From Clostridia bacterium (GTDB lineage Bacteria > Bacillota_A > Clostridia > Christensenellales > Aristaeellaceae), in assembly GCA_017525805.1 (NCBI GenBank), contig JAFXSH010000060.1, positions 1 through 64,000 on the forward strand: DNA of 64,000 nt. Direction: 5' to 3'. Positions 1-6,543 of the stretch are shown here, piece after piece. Numbering within the stretch: the stretch's first letter is position 1; each line of letters starts with the position of its first letter. The position numbers and the translations under genes were made by a program. The notes beneath the pieces are model-generated. The model made no database searches. It was not told the origin of the DNA and worked only from the letters and a program-made list of their open reading frames with translations.

Positions 1-9
1 AAAATAGTT

Positions 10-72
10 AATTCCCAGAGCAACGTCCCCCGCTGTTTCCGCTGCGGACTTGCTCTGGGAATTTGCTTTTTA
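10..72 (+). terminator. Terminator hairpin at window start
   Basis: Fourteen bases at 10-23 pair perfectly with 50-63 (AATTCCCAGAGCAA against TTGCTCTGGGAATT). The 26-base apical part can fold further. A run of five T follows at 67-71. This fits a rho-independent terminator of a gene that ends before the window. Confidence 0.65.
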
Positions 73-112
73 TCGTTATTCTCGCGCGGGAAATGAGAAA
101 TTTCAAAGCGTC

Positions 113-141
113 TTGCGCAATGGCGCGGAATAGGATATAAT
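113..141 (+). promoter_or_regulatory. Sigma-A type promoter
   Basis: TTGCGC at 113-118 and a perfect TATAAT at 136-141 are separated by 17 bases. It lies between the terminator and the first gene and would give a leader of about 100 nt. The same TTGC-type -35 box with 17-base spacer recurs at 41907, 47157 and 48457. Confidence 0.65.
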
Positions 142-252
142 AAAATCCGGAAAATAATGGAGAAAGGGACGGACCCGGACGGAACAGGAAAGGAAATGGT
201 CATACCGGCCGCTCGATTATCATCAGCGTGCCGCGAGGAAGAGAGGAGCGCC

Positions 253-1245
253 ATGGTGTTCAAATGTCCGCAGTGCGGGAAAATATACAATATTTCCAAT
301 TTGCCCGAAAACCAGGCGGTTTTTCAGTGCGAGGACCCGACGTGCGGGAAAGTATTCCCCATTGATCAGTCAGCGGTCACAGAAGAAAATAATACGCCGG
401 ATGCCGCCCAGCCGGAGCAGTCTTTGCCGTCTGCCCACGACGTGGCCAAGGCCCTGGCTCTGGACTACTTTTCGGATATCCTGAACGATAAACCTGCCGA
501 AAGCGTCACCTATGCGCCGCCCGTGGGCGCGCGGCTTTCCGGCGGCGCGGAAAACCAGGAGCAGCAATCGTTCCAGCCCCCGCAGGAGGAACCGAGGAAA
601 GGCGGAACGGTCACCCAGCACGAAGATGCCAAGGCCCTCGCGCGGGAGTATTTTTCGGATGTCCTGAACGAGAAGCCTTCGCGGAGCGCCGCGCAAAGCG
701 CGCCCGCGCCGGTACAGCCTGCCGCCGCCGCTGAGAACCGGCGGGAATCGGTCAAGCCCTCTCAAAAGAAACCAAAGGAAAACGAAAAGGTTGAACTGAG
801 CAGAGAGCAGCTGTGGAAACAGCGGCTAAAATCCATGCAGGAAAAAAAGAGCCAGCGCACGGGATGCAGGATCCTGCTGTTTTTCGCCATCCTGATTCCG
901 CTGGCCAGGATCGCGGCGACCAGATTGTTGGCCGATGAGACGCTGTTTGTCCACGTGCAGCAGCAAATCCTTCCTTCCGCCCTCTATTTTTGCGCGGCTT
1001 TCATCCTGATCATTTCTCTTTTGCGCCGCACGAGCAAGCCCCAATGGTTTTTCGCCGTGCTGCTGCTGCTTCCCCTGGTTCTGGACGCATGGTATTTGGC
1101 CCCGCGGCTGCTGGATGTGCTGCCGGAAGAAAAATGGATCCTTATCAACAGCGGCGCGAAGATTCTCTTTTTGGTTCTGAGTTTTCTCATGAGCGTCAGG
1201 GCGGGGAAGCATCCGCTAAAAAAATATCATTTCATTCCTGAATAA
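253..1245 (+). CDS. Zinc-ribbon multi-pass membrane protein with internal motif repeat
   Basis: Unknown function. The start at 253 is chosen because an AGAGGAG ribosome site ends four bases before it; an in-frame ATG at 157 has none. Residues 5-31 carry a CPQC...CxxxxC zinc-ribbon of the kind that opens many MJ0042/DUF-type proteins. Two near-identical segments follow at about residues 62-81 and 123-142, each reading H-x-x-A-K-A-L-A-x-x-Y-F-S-D-x-L-N-x-K-P, separated by Pro/Gln-rich linkers. The last 160 residues hold about four hydrophobic segments. The ribbon and repeats are therefore probably cytoplasmic and the C-terminal half membrane-embedded. It is followed 49 bases later by another membrane protein and probably cotranscribed with it. 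Confidence 0.75.
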   Translation: MVFKCPQCGKIYNISNLPENQAVFQCEDPTCGKVFPIDQSAVTEENNTPDAAQPEQSLPSAHDVAKALALDYFSDILNDKPAESVTYAPPVGARLSGGAENQEQQSFQPPQEEPRKGGTVTQHEDAKALAREYFSDVLNEKPSRSAAQSAPAPVQPAAAAENRRESVKPSQKKPKENEKVELSREQLWKQRLKSMQEKKSQRTGCRILLFFAILIPLARIAATRLLADETLFVHVQQQILPSALYFCAAFILIISLLRRTSKPQWFFAVLLLLPLVLDAWYLAPRLLDVLPEEKWILINSGAKILFLVLSFLMSVRAGKHPLKKYHFIPE

Positions 1246-1294
1246 CAAGCGTCTATCATCGCGGGCGAACGAAGAGAAAAGGCGGAAACTTTCA

Positions 1295-1669
1295 ATGAAC
1301 GCAATCTTGGATACTGCAAAGGATATTCTGACAAAGGCTTTGGGCGTGATCTATCCGGCCGCCGCCTTCGACGCGGAGGAACTGATCAGGATGCTGGTTC
1401 CGTGCGCGCTCGTTCTGGCCGCCGCGCTGGTCGTCTATCTTTTCCTCAAGTGCTTTAGTGGAACGCGGCGTGTAGCGCAAACGGCGGTGACGGCCGCGCT
1501 GATCGTGCTGATATCCGCCAGCGCGTTCTTTCCCGACAAGCTGATTCAGGCGGGAGATTACGCGACCGCGTGGATTCAGCGGCGTTTTTGGGCCGAAGAG
1601 GAACAGCCGGGCGAAGAAGCCGAAGCGCCGGAAGCGGAGGACGGGCTGGACGCGCTCCAGAATGAATGA
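1295..1669 (+). CDS. Small two-pass membrane protein, unknown
   Basis: This 124-residue protein has hydrophobic segments at roughly residues 32-50 and 61-80, and an acidic, glutamate- and alanine-rich C-terminal tail of about 25 residues. I recognise no family. A GGCGG-like ribosome site lies about 10 bases before the ATG. It follows the zinc-ribbon gene on the same strand with no terminator between, so the two may work together at the membrane. No catalytic motif is visible. Confidence 0.6.
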   Translation: MNAILDTAKDILTKALGVIYPAAAFDAEELIRMLVPCALVLAAALVVYLFLKCFSGTRRVAQTAVTAALIVLISASAFFPDKLIQAGDYATAWIQRRFWAEEEQPGEEAEAPEAEDGLDALQNE

Positions 1670-1713
1670 TTAAATGATTGAAACCACGGAAGCATACGAT
1701 GGAGGGAACGGAA

Positions 1714-2487
1714 ATGATGACATACCTGCTCATGGGACTGTTGGTTGCCGCCATGGCGCTCTTGTTCCTTTGGGGCCTTAAAAAGGATCCCAATAAAGAT
1801 TCTTTCATGTCGATGGAGGATACCTCTTTCCTGCGCGGGTTTTGGTGCATCATCGTGGTTCTCGTCCATGTTCCGGCAGCGTAGCAAAACACGATCCAGG
1901 ATGCCATGGGGTCTTTCGCGTATATCGGCGTTACCTTCTTCTTTATGACGTATGTGCTTATTTGTGTTGGGATGCAGTCTGGCCGATTATTTTACGGAGT
2001 TCAAGATCACGCACATATGGCCTGTTGAGCCGCTGGGCTTTGCATACGGAATACTCGCCGCGAAATATTCATCTGCGATAAAAAAATGGATCAAGGAAAA
2101 ATGGATAGGAAAGAGCGCCGCGCTGATGGTGATCTCAGGCATTCTTGGGCTTTTATACCTGAAGAACAAGCGGTGGCTGTCTGGGGCGATTACCTGCTGA
2201 GGATCGTATTGGGAATGGCAATTACGGCGTTCATCTTTACGCTCATCGGAAAACTGAAGGTGGGGAATAAAGCGACGGATTTTCTTGGCAGTATTTCCTA
2301 TGAAGTGTACCTGATTCAGCGCGCCGCGTTTATCTTCATGGCGACTGTGGTTTCCGATGGAATCAATTCCGGATTATACGTTCTGTTGTCTGTATGCTTA
2401 ACGATTGTTATTTCGTATTGCATGAAGCTGGTCAGCAAGCCGCTGATTCAGAAGATCACGAATTTGGGATACAGCGGCCAAAGCTGA
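1714..2487 (+). pseudogene. Broken acyltransferase-3 family gene
   Basis: A GGAGGG ribosome site precedes an ATG at 1714 whose product begins like an acyltransferase-3 (OafA) protein: one membrane segment, then L-R-G-F-W and V-L-V-H-V-P at about residues 36-54. That frame stops at 1884. Membrane-segment coding continues in other frames at about 1952-2200 and 2180-2487, the last containing the typical late-membrane pattern S-Y-E-V-Y-L-I-Q. The surviving pieces total about 250 codons against 330-380 for the family, so internal sequence is also missing. An intact member of the family lies at 16875, so this is probably a decayed polysaccharide-modification gene at the edge of the exopolysaccharide locus. 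Confidence 0.7.
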
Positions 2488-2738
2488 CAGGCTGTTTTGC
2501 TCTGACCTATACGCTTTCCCTGATTCCAGTCATTTTCTGTGAATGCTTCCAGTTCCTGTTTTTTCCCAAAAGGCCCGCGTCCAGAAGAGACCCGGACATG
2601 GGTTGGTGCTCTTTTGCTGAAATAAGAACGCACGTTCCTCTTACCAATGAATCGTTTGGCTTGAATGGCGATTTATCGTGAATGATCGCGGGAAAGCGGC
2701 GGCTTGTTTGCGGATCATGTGTTTACCGGTGTTACAGC

Positions 2739-2858
2739 CACAACATATTGTGTGATTGCGTGATATTCTTCTTTCAGAATAGCCGCCGGCTTCCAGATCA
2801 TGCTTGATTTGGGAAGCGGGGCGGCTTTTTGAACTGTTAAGGAACACAATATATTGTG
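2739..2858. repeat. Pair of 14-base palindromes
   Basis: CACAATATATTGTG at 2845-2858 is a perfect palindrome. CACAACATATTGTG at 2739-2752 differs from it by one base. Their centres are 106 bases apart, close to ten helical turns. Such spacing fits binding of a dimeric regulator at two sites, but no regulator gene is nearby. Confidence 0.5.
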
Positions 2859-2958
2859 CTTGATGCTGGGGCGTCCATACACGATAAGCGGCTGAACAGA
2901 TACGAATGACAAGGGAAAAAACGGAATGGTGAACGCTTGGCGTTCTTTCATAAATTTC

Positions 2959-2987
2959 TGGACGATTATCGTTTTTTGTGGTATAAT
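2959..2987 (+). promoter_or_regulatory. Candidate promoter of the exopolysaccharide operon
   Basis: A perfect TATAAT lies at 2982-2987; the -35 region about 17 bases upstream (TGGACG) is weak. If used, it yields a leader of about 240 nt containing the hairpins at 3061-3162 and the inverted repeat at 3173-3206. Confidence 0.4.
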
Positions 2988-3060
2988 CATGGGCGAATGG
3001 CATATGGATTTCATTTTGAAGGATTGAAACCGTCTCCTTCATTTGCGGATCCTGCCAAAT

Positions 3061-3162
3061 AAAAAACCGGTGCTCAAGGCCCCCTGCCTGGCTGGACGCG
3101 CCGGACGCTTTCCTGTCCCCGGTTTTTTTGAAACCCGCCCGCGAAGGACGGGATAGGGCGGG
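3061..3162 (+). promoter_or_regulatory. Two leader hairpins, possible attenuator
   Basis: AAAAAACCGG at 3061-3070 pairs with CCGGTTTTTT at 3119-3128, closing a GC-rich loop and ending in a T run, so it could terminate transcription. A second stem, CCCGCCC at 3134-3140 with GGGCGGG at 3156-3162, follows at once and is trailed by AAAAA. The arrangement suggests attenuation or anti-termination before the stator gene. I looked for, and did not find, the conserved core of a c-di-GMP riboswitch. Confidence 0.45.
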
Positions 3163-3172
3163 AAAAACAGCG

Positions 3173-3206
3173 ATGGATAATATATCCTTTCTCTTATATT
3201 ATCCAT
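3173..3206. promoter_or_regulatory. 12-base inverted repeat, likely operator
   Basis: ATGGATAATATA at 3173-3184 is matched exactly in reverse complement by TATATTATCCAT at 3195-3206, with a 10-base CT-rich spacer. It sits 30 bases before the stator start codon. It could be an operator or a leader hairpin; nothing in the sequence separates the two. Confidence 0.5.
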
Positions 3207-3236
3207 ATTGAGACAATATTGAAAAAGAGGAAGATA

Positions 3237-4826
3237 ATGAAACAGGGAGCTTATATTTTAATCATAGTAATCCTGCTTGTCGGATTGATCCTGGCAATGA
3301 ATTCGCCAGACAGCATTTCGATGCTTTTTATCGGCGTCATGGAAGCGGTCATCTTCCTGGGCGTCGCTTTTGGCGTCCTTCCGGTGACCAATTATTCGCG
3401 CGCTTTTCAGAGCGCGATGGAGAATATTAACGCGGCGGCGGTGGACAGAAGCGGCTCAACCTGGGCCATTATCGAAAAAATTGAAGAGTTTTTCAGACAG
3501 CGGACGCTGGACACGATTTTTTATGAATATCAGGCAAAAGTGAAAGGGCAGCGCGAAAGCGGCCAGATCCTATCGGATATCGACGATTACATCAATGAAG
3601 AGGCGTTGGCGCTGCACAGCTGGCAGAGCATTGTCTCCCAGATCCCGGGCACGCTCACGGGCTTGGGCCTGCTGGGAACCTTCGTCGGCTTGATCATAGG
3701 TATCCAGGGCATTGAATTCACATCGGTGAACATGGCGCTGCTGAGCGTACAGTCGTTATTGTCCGGTATCCAAATCGCGTTCTATACGTCCATCGCGGGC
3801 GTGATCCTGTCCCTGATGTTCAATATCCTCTACCGCATGACATGGAACACCATGGTAAGGCAGCTGGGCTTGTTTTCCTCTGAGTTTCACAAGAAAGTGG
3901 TGCCCACTGTAGAAGAGCAGACCCGCTACCGCGAGCGGCGCGACATACGCCAGATCACAGAGCTGCTGGACCGTCTGCCCAAAAACCAGGGCTATTCGGC
4001 GGCGGCCGGCGGGAATATCGGCGGAGGCGTTCAAGCGCCCGCCACCGGCAACGAACAGATCATGATGCCGCAGATTCTTTCCGGCATTCGGGACGGCGAA
4101 TTCATTTTTTACTTACAGCCGCGATGCGACCTGAATACGAAAACCATCGTCGGCGCGGAAGCGCTGGTGCGCTGGATCCATGGCAAACTGGGCCTGGTAT
4201 CGCCCGCAGTGTTCATTCCCATTCTGGAAAGCAACGGCTACATTACCAAGCTGGATCAGTATATCTGGGAGCAGGTTTGCGCCACCATCCAGGAATGGGT
4301 CAACAAAGGGCTGCGGCCCGTACCGATTTCCATCAACGTGACCAAGACGGACGTGTTGGCCATGGACGTTGCCAATTTCATATCAAGCATCGTGACCAAG
4401 TATTCCATTTCACCGCTGAACCTGATCATCGAAATCGCGGAAAACGCTTATTTCCAGGCGACGGAAGCGGTGATCGAAACGGAAAAGCAGCTGCGCCAGA
4501 AAGGCTTCAAGGTGATCGTGGACGGCTTCAACGGCGATTACTTTGCTTTGAGCTCTGTGGAGGGCTTTTCGGCTGATTCGCTGAAGCTGGATTTGCGCCG
4601 GTTCAGCGGCAAACAGAGTCAGGCGGCGCTGAACGATGTTTTCGCGCAGGCCAGCAAGCTGCACATGCAAATGTCGGTTGAAGGCATTGAAAACATGGAG
4701 CAATTGACCATGCTGCGCAAATGCGGCTGCACCGAAGGGCAGGGGTTCTACCTGTTCAAACCGATTTCCGTGGAGGAATTTGAGGAGACAACAAACATGG
4801 ATCCGAATCCAAAGGGAAAACGATGA
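3237..4826 (+). CDS. MotA/TolQ/ExbB-like channel subunit fused to a degenerate EAL domain
   Basis: A 529-residue fusion. The ATG at 3237 is preceded by AAGAGG at a six-base spacing; an upstream TTG at 3219 has no site. Residues 1-205 have four hydrophobic segments (about 4-21, 28-49, 139-159, 177-200); the last two carry the G-L-L-G-T-F-V-G-L and small-residue helix pattern of MotA/TolQ/ExbB proton-channel proteins. After a Gly/Ala linker, residues 275-515 form an EAL domain: EAL at 308-310, Asn367, Glu399/402, Lys450, Glu482 and Gln502 are in place. The usual Asp-Asp pair of the DDFG loop reads Asp429-Gly430, so hydrolysis of c-di-GMP may be lost and the domain may only bind it. The next gene encodes the matching MotB/TolR-type partner. 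No flagellar or Tol genes are present. I infer an ion-driven stator regulated by c-di-GMP. Confidence 0.85.
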   Translation: MKQGAYILIIVILLVGLILAMNSPDSISMLFIGVMEAVIFLGVAFGVLPVTNYSRAFQSAMENINAAAVDRSGSTWAIIEKIEEFFRQRTLDTIFYEYQAKVKGQRESGQILSDIDDYINEEALALHSWQSIVSQIPGTLTGLGLLGTFVGLIIGIQGIEFTSVNMALLSVQSLLSGIQIAFYTSIAGVILSLMFNILYRMTWNTMVRQLGLFSSEFHKKVVPTVEEQTRYRERRDIRQITELLDRLPKNQGYSAAAGGNIGGGVQAPATGNEQIMMPQILSGIRDGEFIFYLQPRCDLNTKTIVGAEALVRWIHGKLGLVSPAVFIPILESNGYITKLDQYIWEQVCATIQEWVNKGLRPVPISINVTKTDVLAMDVANFISSIVTKYSISPLNLIIEIAENAYFQATEAVIETEKQLRQKGFKVIVDGFNGDYFALSSVEGFSADSLKLDLRRFSGKQSQAALNDVFAQASKLHMQMSVEGIENMEQLTMLRKCGCTEGQGFYLFKPISVEEFEETTNMDPNPKGKR

Positions 4827-4857
4827 TTGAAATGTTGGGAAAAGGAGCACGCCTTTC

Positions 4858-6528
4858 GTGAAGAAGCCCAAAAAAAGAAATGACGAAGATCTAAATTTCT
4901 GGCAGCCGACGTCGGACTTGATGAGCGGGCTTGTGTATATTTTAATGCTCGTGATCGTGCTGCTGGGCCTCTATCTGATGCAGATTCCGGAATTTGACCA
5001 GCCCGACCCGGATATAGGCGATACCTTCGCTTCCCCCTCGCCGTCCACCACCGAGGGCGGGATCGACGGCGACAATATCGGCGGATCGGAAGGGGACGGC
5101 GCGGAAACGCCCCATCCCACCTACGGGGAGCCATACGGCACCTTAACGCCCTCGCCCACCCCCTCCCCCACGCCCGTACCGTACAGAAACGGCGGCGGAG
5201 GCGGAGGCGGAGACCGCGGCGACGACGAGGAACCGGAAGAAACCATGAAAGCCGCTGTGCACGTGATGCTGGTGGACGCGGAAACCGACCGGACCATCAA
5301 AGAAGCGAACGTGCAGTTTGAACTGTACGGCGATAACCATTCCCTGCAGGTGCTCAATGTATACTATCCTGAAAGGATCGCTTTCCGGACCTATGAAACC
5401 ACCGAGGCGGGCACCTTCTATCTGCCGGAAAAGCTGACGGCGGGCACTTACGAGCTGCATGAGCTGACAGAACCGGAGGGCTATGACGCTTCCAAGAACA
5501 TCACGTTTGATATAACTGAAAGCCACGACTGGCCCGATCCTTATGTGGTGCGGGTGCCGCTGTATCCGTCCCAGAATATTATCCGGGTTCAGATGACGGA
5601 CGTGGAAACGGGCGCGGTCATCCCAAACGGCAGTTTTGACATTATCGCGGCGGATAATATCGTCACGCTGGACGGTACCCTGCGCTATCGCTTCGGGCAG
5701 ACGGTGGGCCAGATCATCTGCGACGAAACCGGCTACGGCGAGAGCGAAGAAATCTATTTGGGCAATTACATTCTGATCCAAAGCGAAATCCCCGAGTATT
5801 ACGCCTCCTATACGGAAGAAGTGGAGGCGGAGGTGCACAGAAAATCCGCCATTCTTCCCTCCATTAACTATTTCCCCAGCGAGCGGACGCGCATCATCAT
5901 CACCGTTATGGACGAATTGTACGAATCGCGCGCCATTTCCGACGCGGAATTCACTATCACCCCGTCCGGCGGGCTGCCCTATACCGCGACCAGCGATCAC
6001 CTGGGCAGGATCAGGATCGAGAATGTGGAAAAGAGTACGTCCTACCGCATCAAGCAGACGGCCGCGTCCGGAAACTACCAGATCAACCCGGGAGAATACA
6101 CAGTCAATGTAACAGCCGACGGCAGGATCAACGGGGAAAGCGTCGCTGAAGTGAACCTGACCAACCGGATGATCCGCATTTCCATCAGCCTTACGGACGA
6201 ATTCAGCAGCGTTCAGGTTCCGGGCGTGGAATTGTCCCTGTATAACGCCGCGAACGAATTGGTTCATACCTGGACGACCTCGGGCGTCGCGCAGAGCTAT
6301 ACAGACCTGGCGCCCGGCAATTATTCCATCATCATGAATGACGGCTCTGAGCATCGGTACGACATTACGGTACGCGATCAGGCGGAGGTGCAGGAGTTCA
6401 ATATCCTTACCACGTATGTCCTGCATTACCTGCTGTACGGCGCCATCGCGCTGGCGGTCATTCTCATCGTGGTGATCATCCTCCTCATCGTGCGGAGAAA
6501 GAAAAAGAAGAAAGCAAAGCAATCGTGA
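4858..6528 (+). CDS. MotB/TolR-like stator partner with Cna-B-like surface domains
   Basis: A 556-residue protein starting at a GTG, ten bases after AAGGAG. Residues 14-40 read F-W-Q-P-T-S-D-L-M-S-G followed by a single hydrophobic helix; Asp20 sits where MotB, TolR and ExbD keep their proton-carrying aspartate. A Thr-Pro-Ser-Pro and Gly-rich linker (about 95-120) leads outside. Residues 130-510 contain about four Cna-B/prealbumin-like beta domains (for example the G-T-Y-E-L-H-E and P-G-N-Y-S-I patterns). A second hydrophobic helix at about 525-547 and a poly-lysine tail re-anchor the C terminus. MotB's OmpA-like peptidoglycan-binding domain is absent. The gene starts 31 bases after the channel-EAL gene and belongs to the same operon. 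Its role in force transmission to wall or polymer is inference. Confidence 0.8.
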   Translation: MKKPKKRNDEDLNFWQPTSDLMSGLVYILMLVIVLLGLYLMQIPEFDQPDPDIGDTFASPSPSTTEGGIDGDNIGGSEGDGAETPHPTYGEPYGTLTPSPTPSPTPVPYRNGGGGGGGDRGDDEEPEETMKAAVHVMLVDAETDRTIKEANVQFELYGDNHSLQVLNVYYPERIAFRTYETTEAGTFYLPEKLTAGTYELHELTEPEGYDASKNITFDITESHDWPDPYVVRVPLYPSQNIIRVQMTDVETGAVIPNGSFDIIAADNIVTLDGTLRYRFGQTVGQIICDETGYGESEEIYLGNYILIQSEIPEYYASYTEEVEAEVHRKSAILPSINYFPSERTRIIITVMDELYESRAISDAEFTITPSGGLPYTATSDHLGRIRIENVEKSTSYRIKQTAASGNYQINPGEYTVNVTADGRINGESVAEVNLTNRMIRISISLTDEFSSVQVPGVELSLYNAANELVHTWTTSGVAQSYTDLAPGNYSIIMNDGSEHRYDITVRDQAEVQEFNILTTYVLHYLLYGAIALAVILIVVIILLIVRRKKKKKAKQS

Positions 6529-6543
6529 AAGGGGTGATGAGCA

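Larger units (their letters stand above)
2488..3236. other. Long non-coding stretch before the exopolysaccharide operon
   Basis: About 750 bases without a convincing gene. The short open frames on the minus strand lack ribosome sites and family resemblance. The stretch holds two CACAA-type palindromes (2739-2752 and 2845-2858), a TATAAT box at 2982, two hairpins (3061-3129 and 3134-3162) and a 12-base inverted repeat at 3173-3206, all listed separately. Confidence 0.6.

Noticed and set aside
2641..3042. 133-codon minus-strand frame in the long gene-free stretch
   Set aside because: No ribosome site, no recognised motif, and it covers the palindromes and promoter-like box.
2988..3236. c-di-GMP riboswitch before the EAL fusion
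   Set aside because: Searched by eye for the GEMM-I core and the class II pseudoknot; the hairpins present do not contain them.
5143..6522. 459-codon open frame on the minus strand opposite the Cna-B stator partner
   Set aside because: No ribosome site or family resemblance; a shadow produced by GC-biased third codon positions. The plus-strand protein has clear domains.
3237..6528. Zorya-type defence motor (ZorA-ZorB)
   Set aside because: The MotAB-like pair prompted this, but ZorC/D/E genes are absent, the partner lacks an OmpA domain and the context is polysaccharide synthesis.
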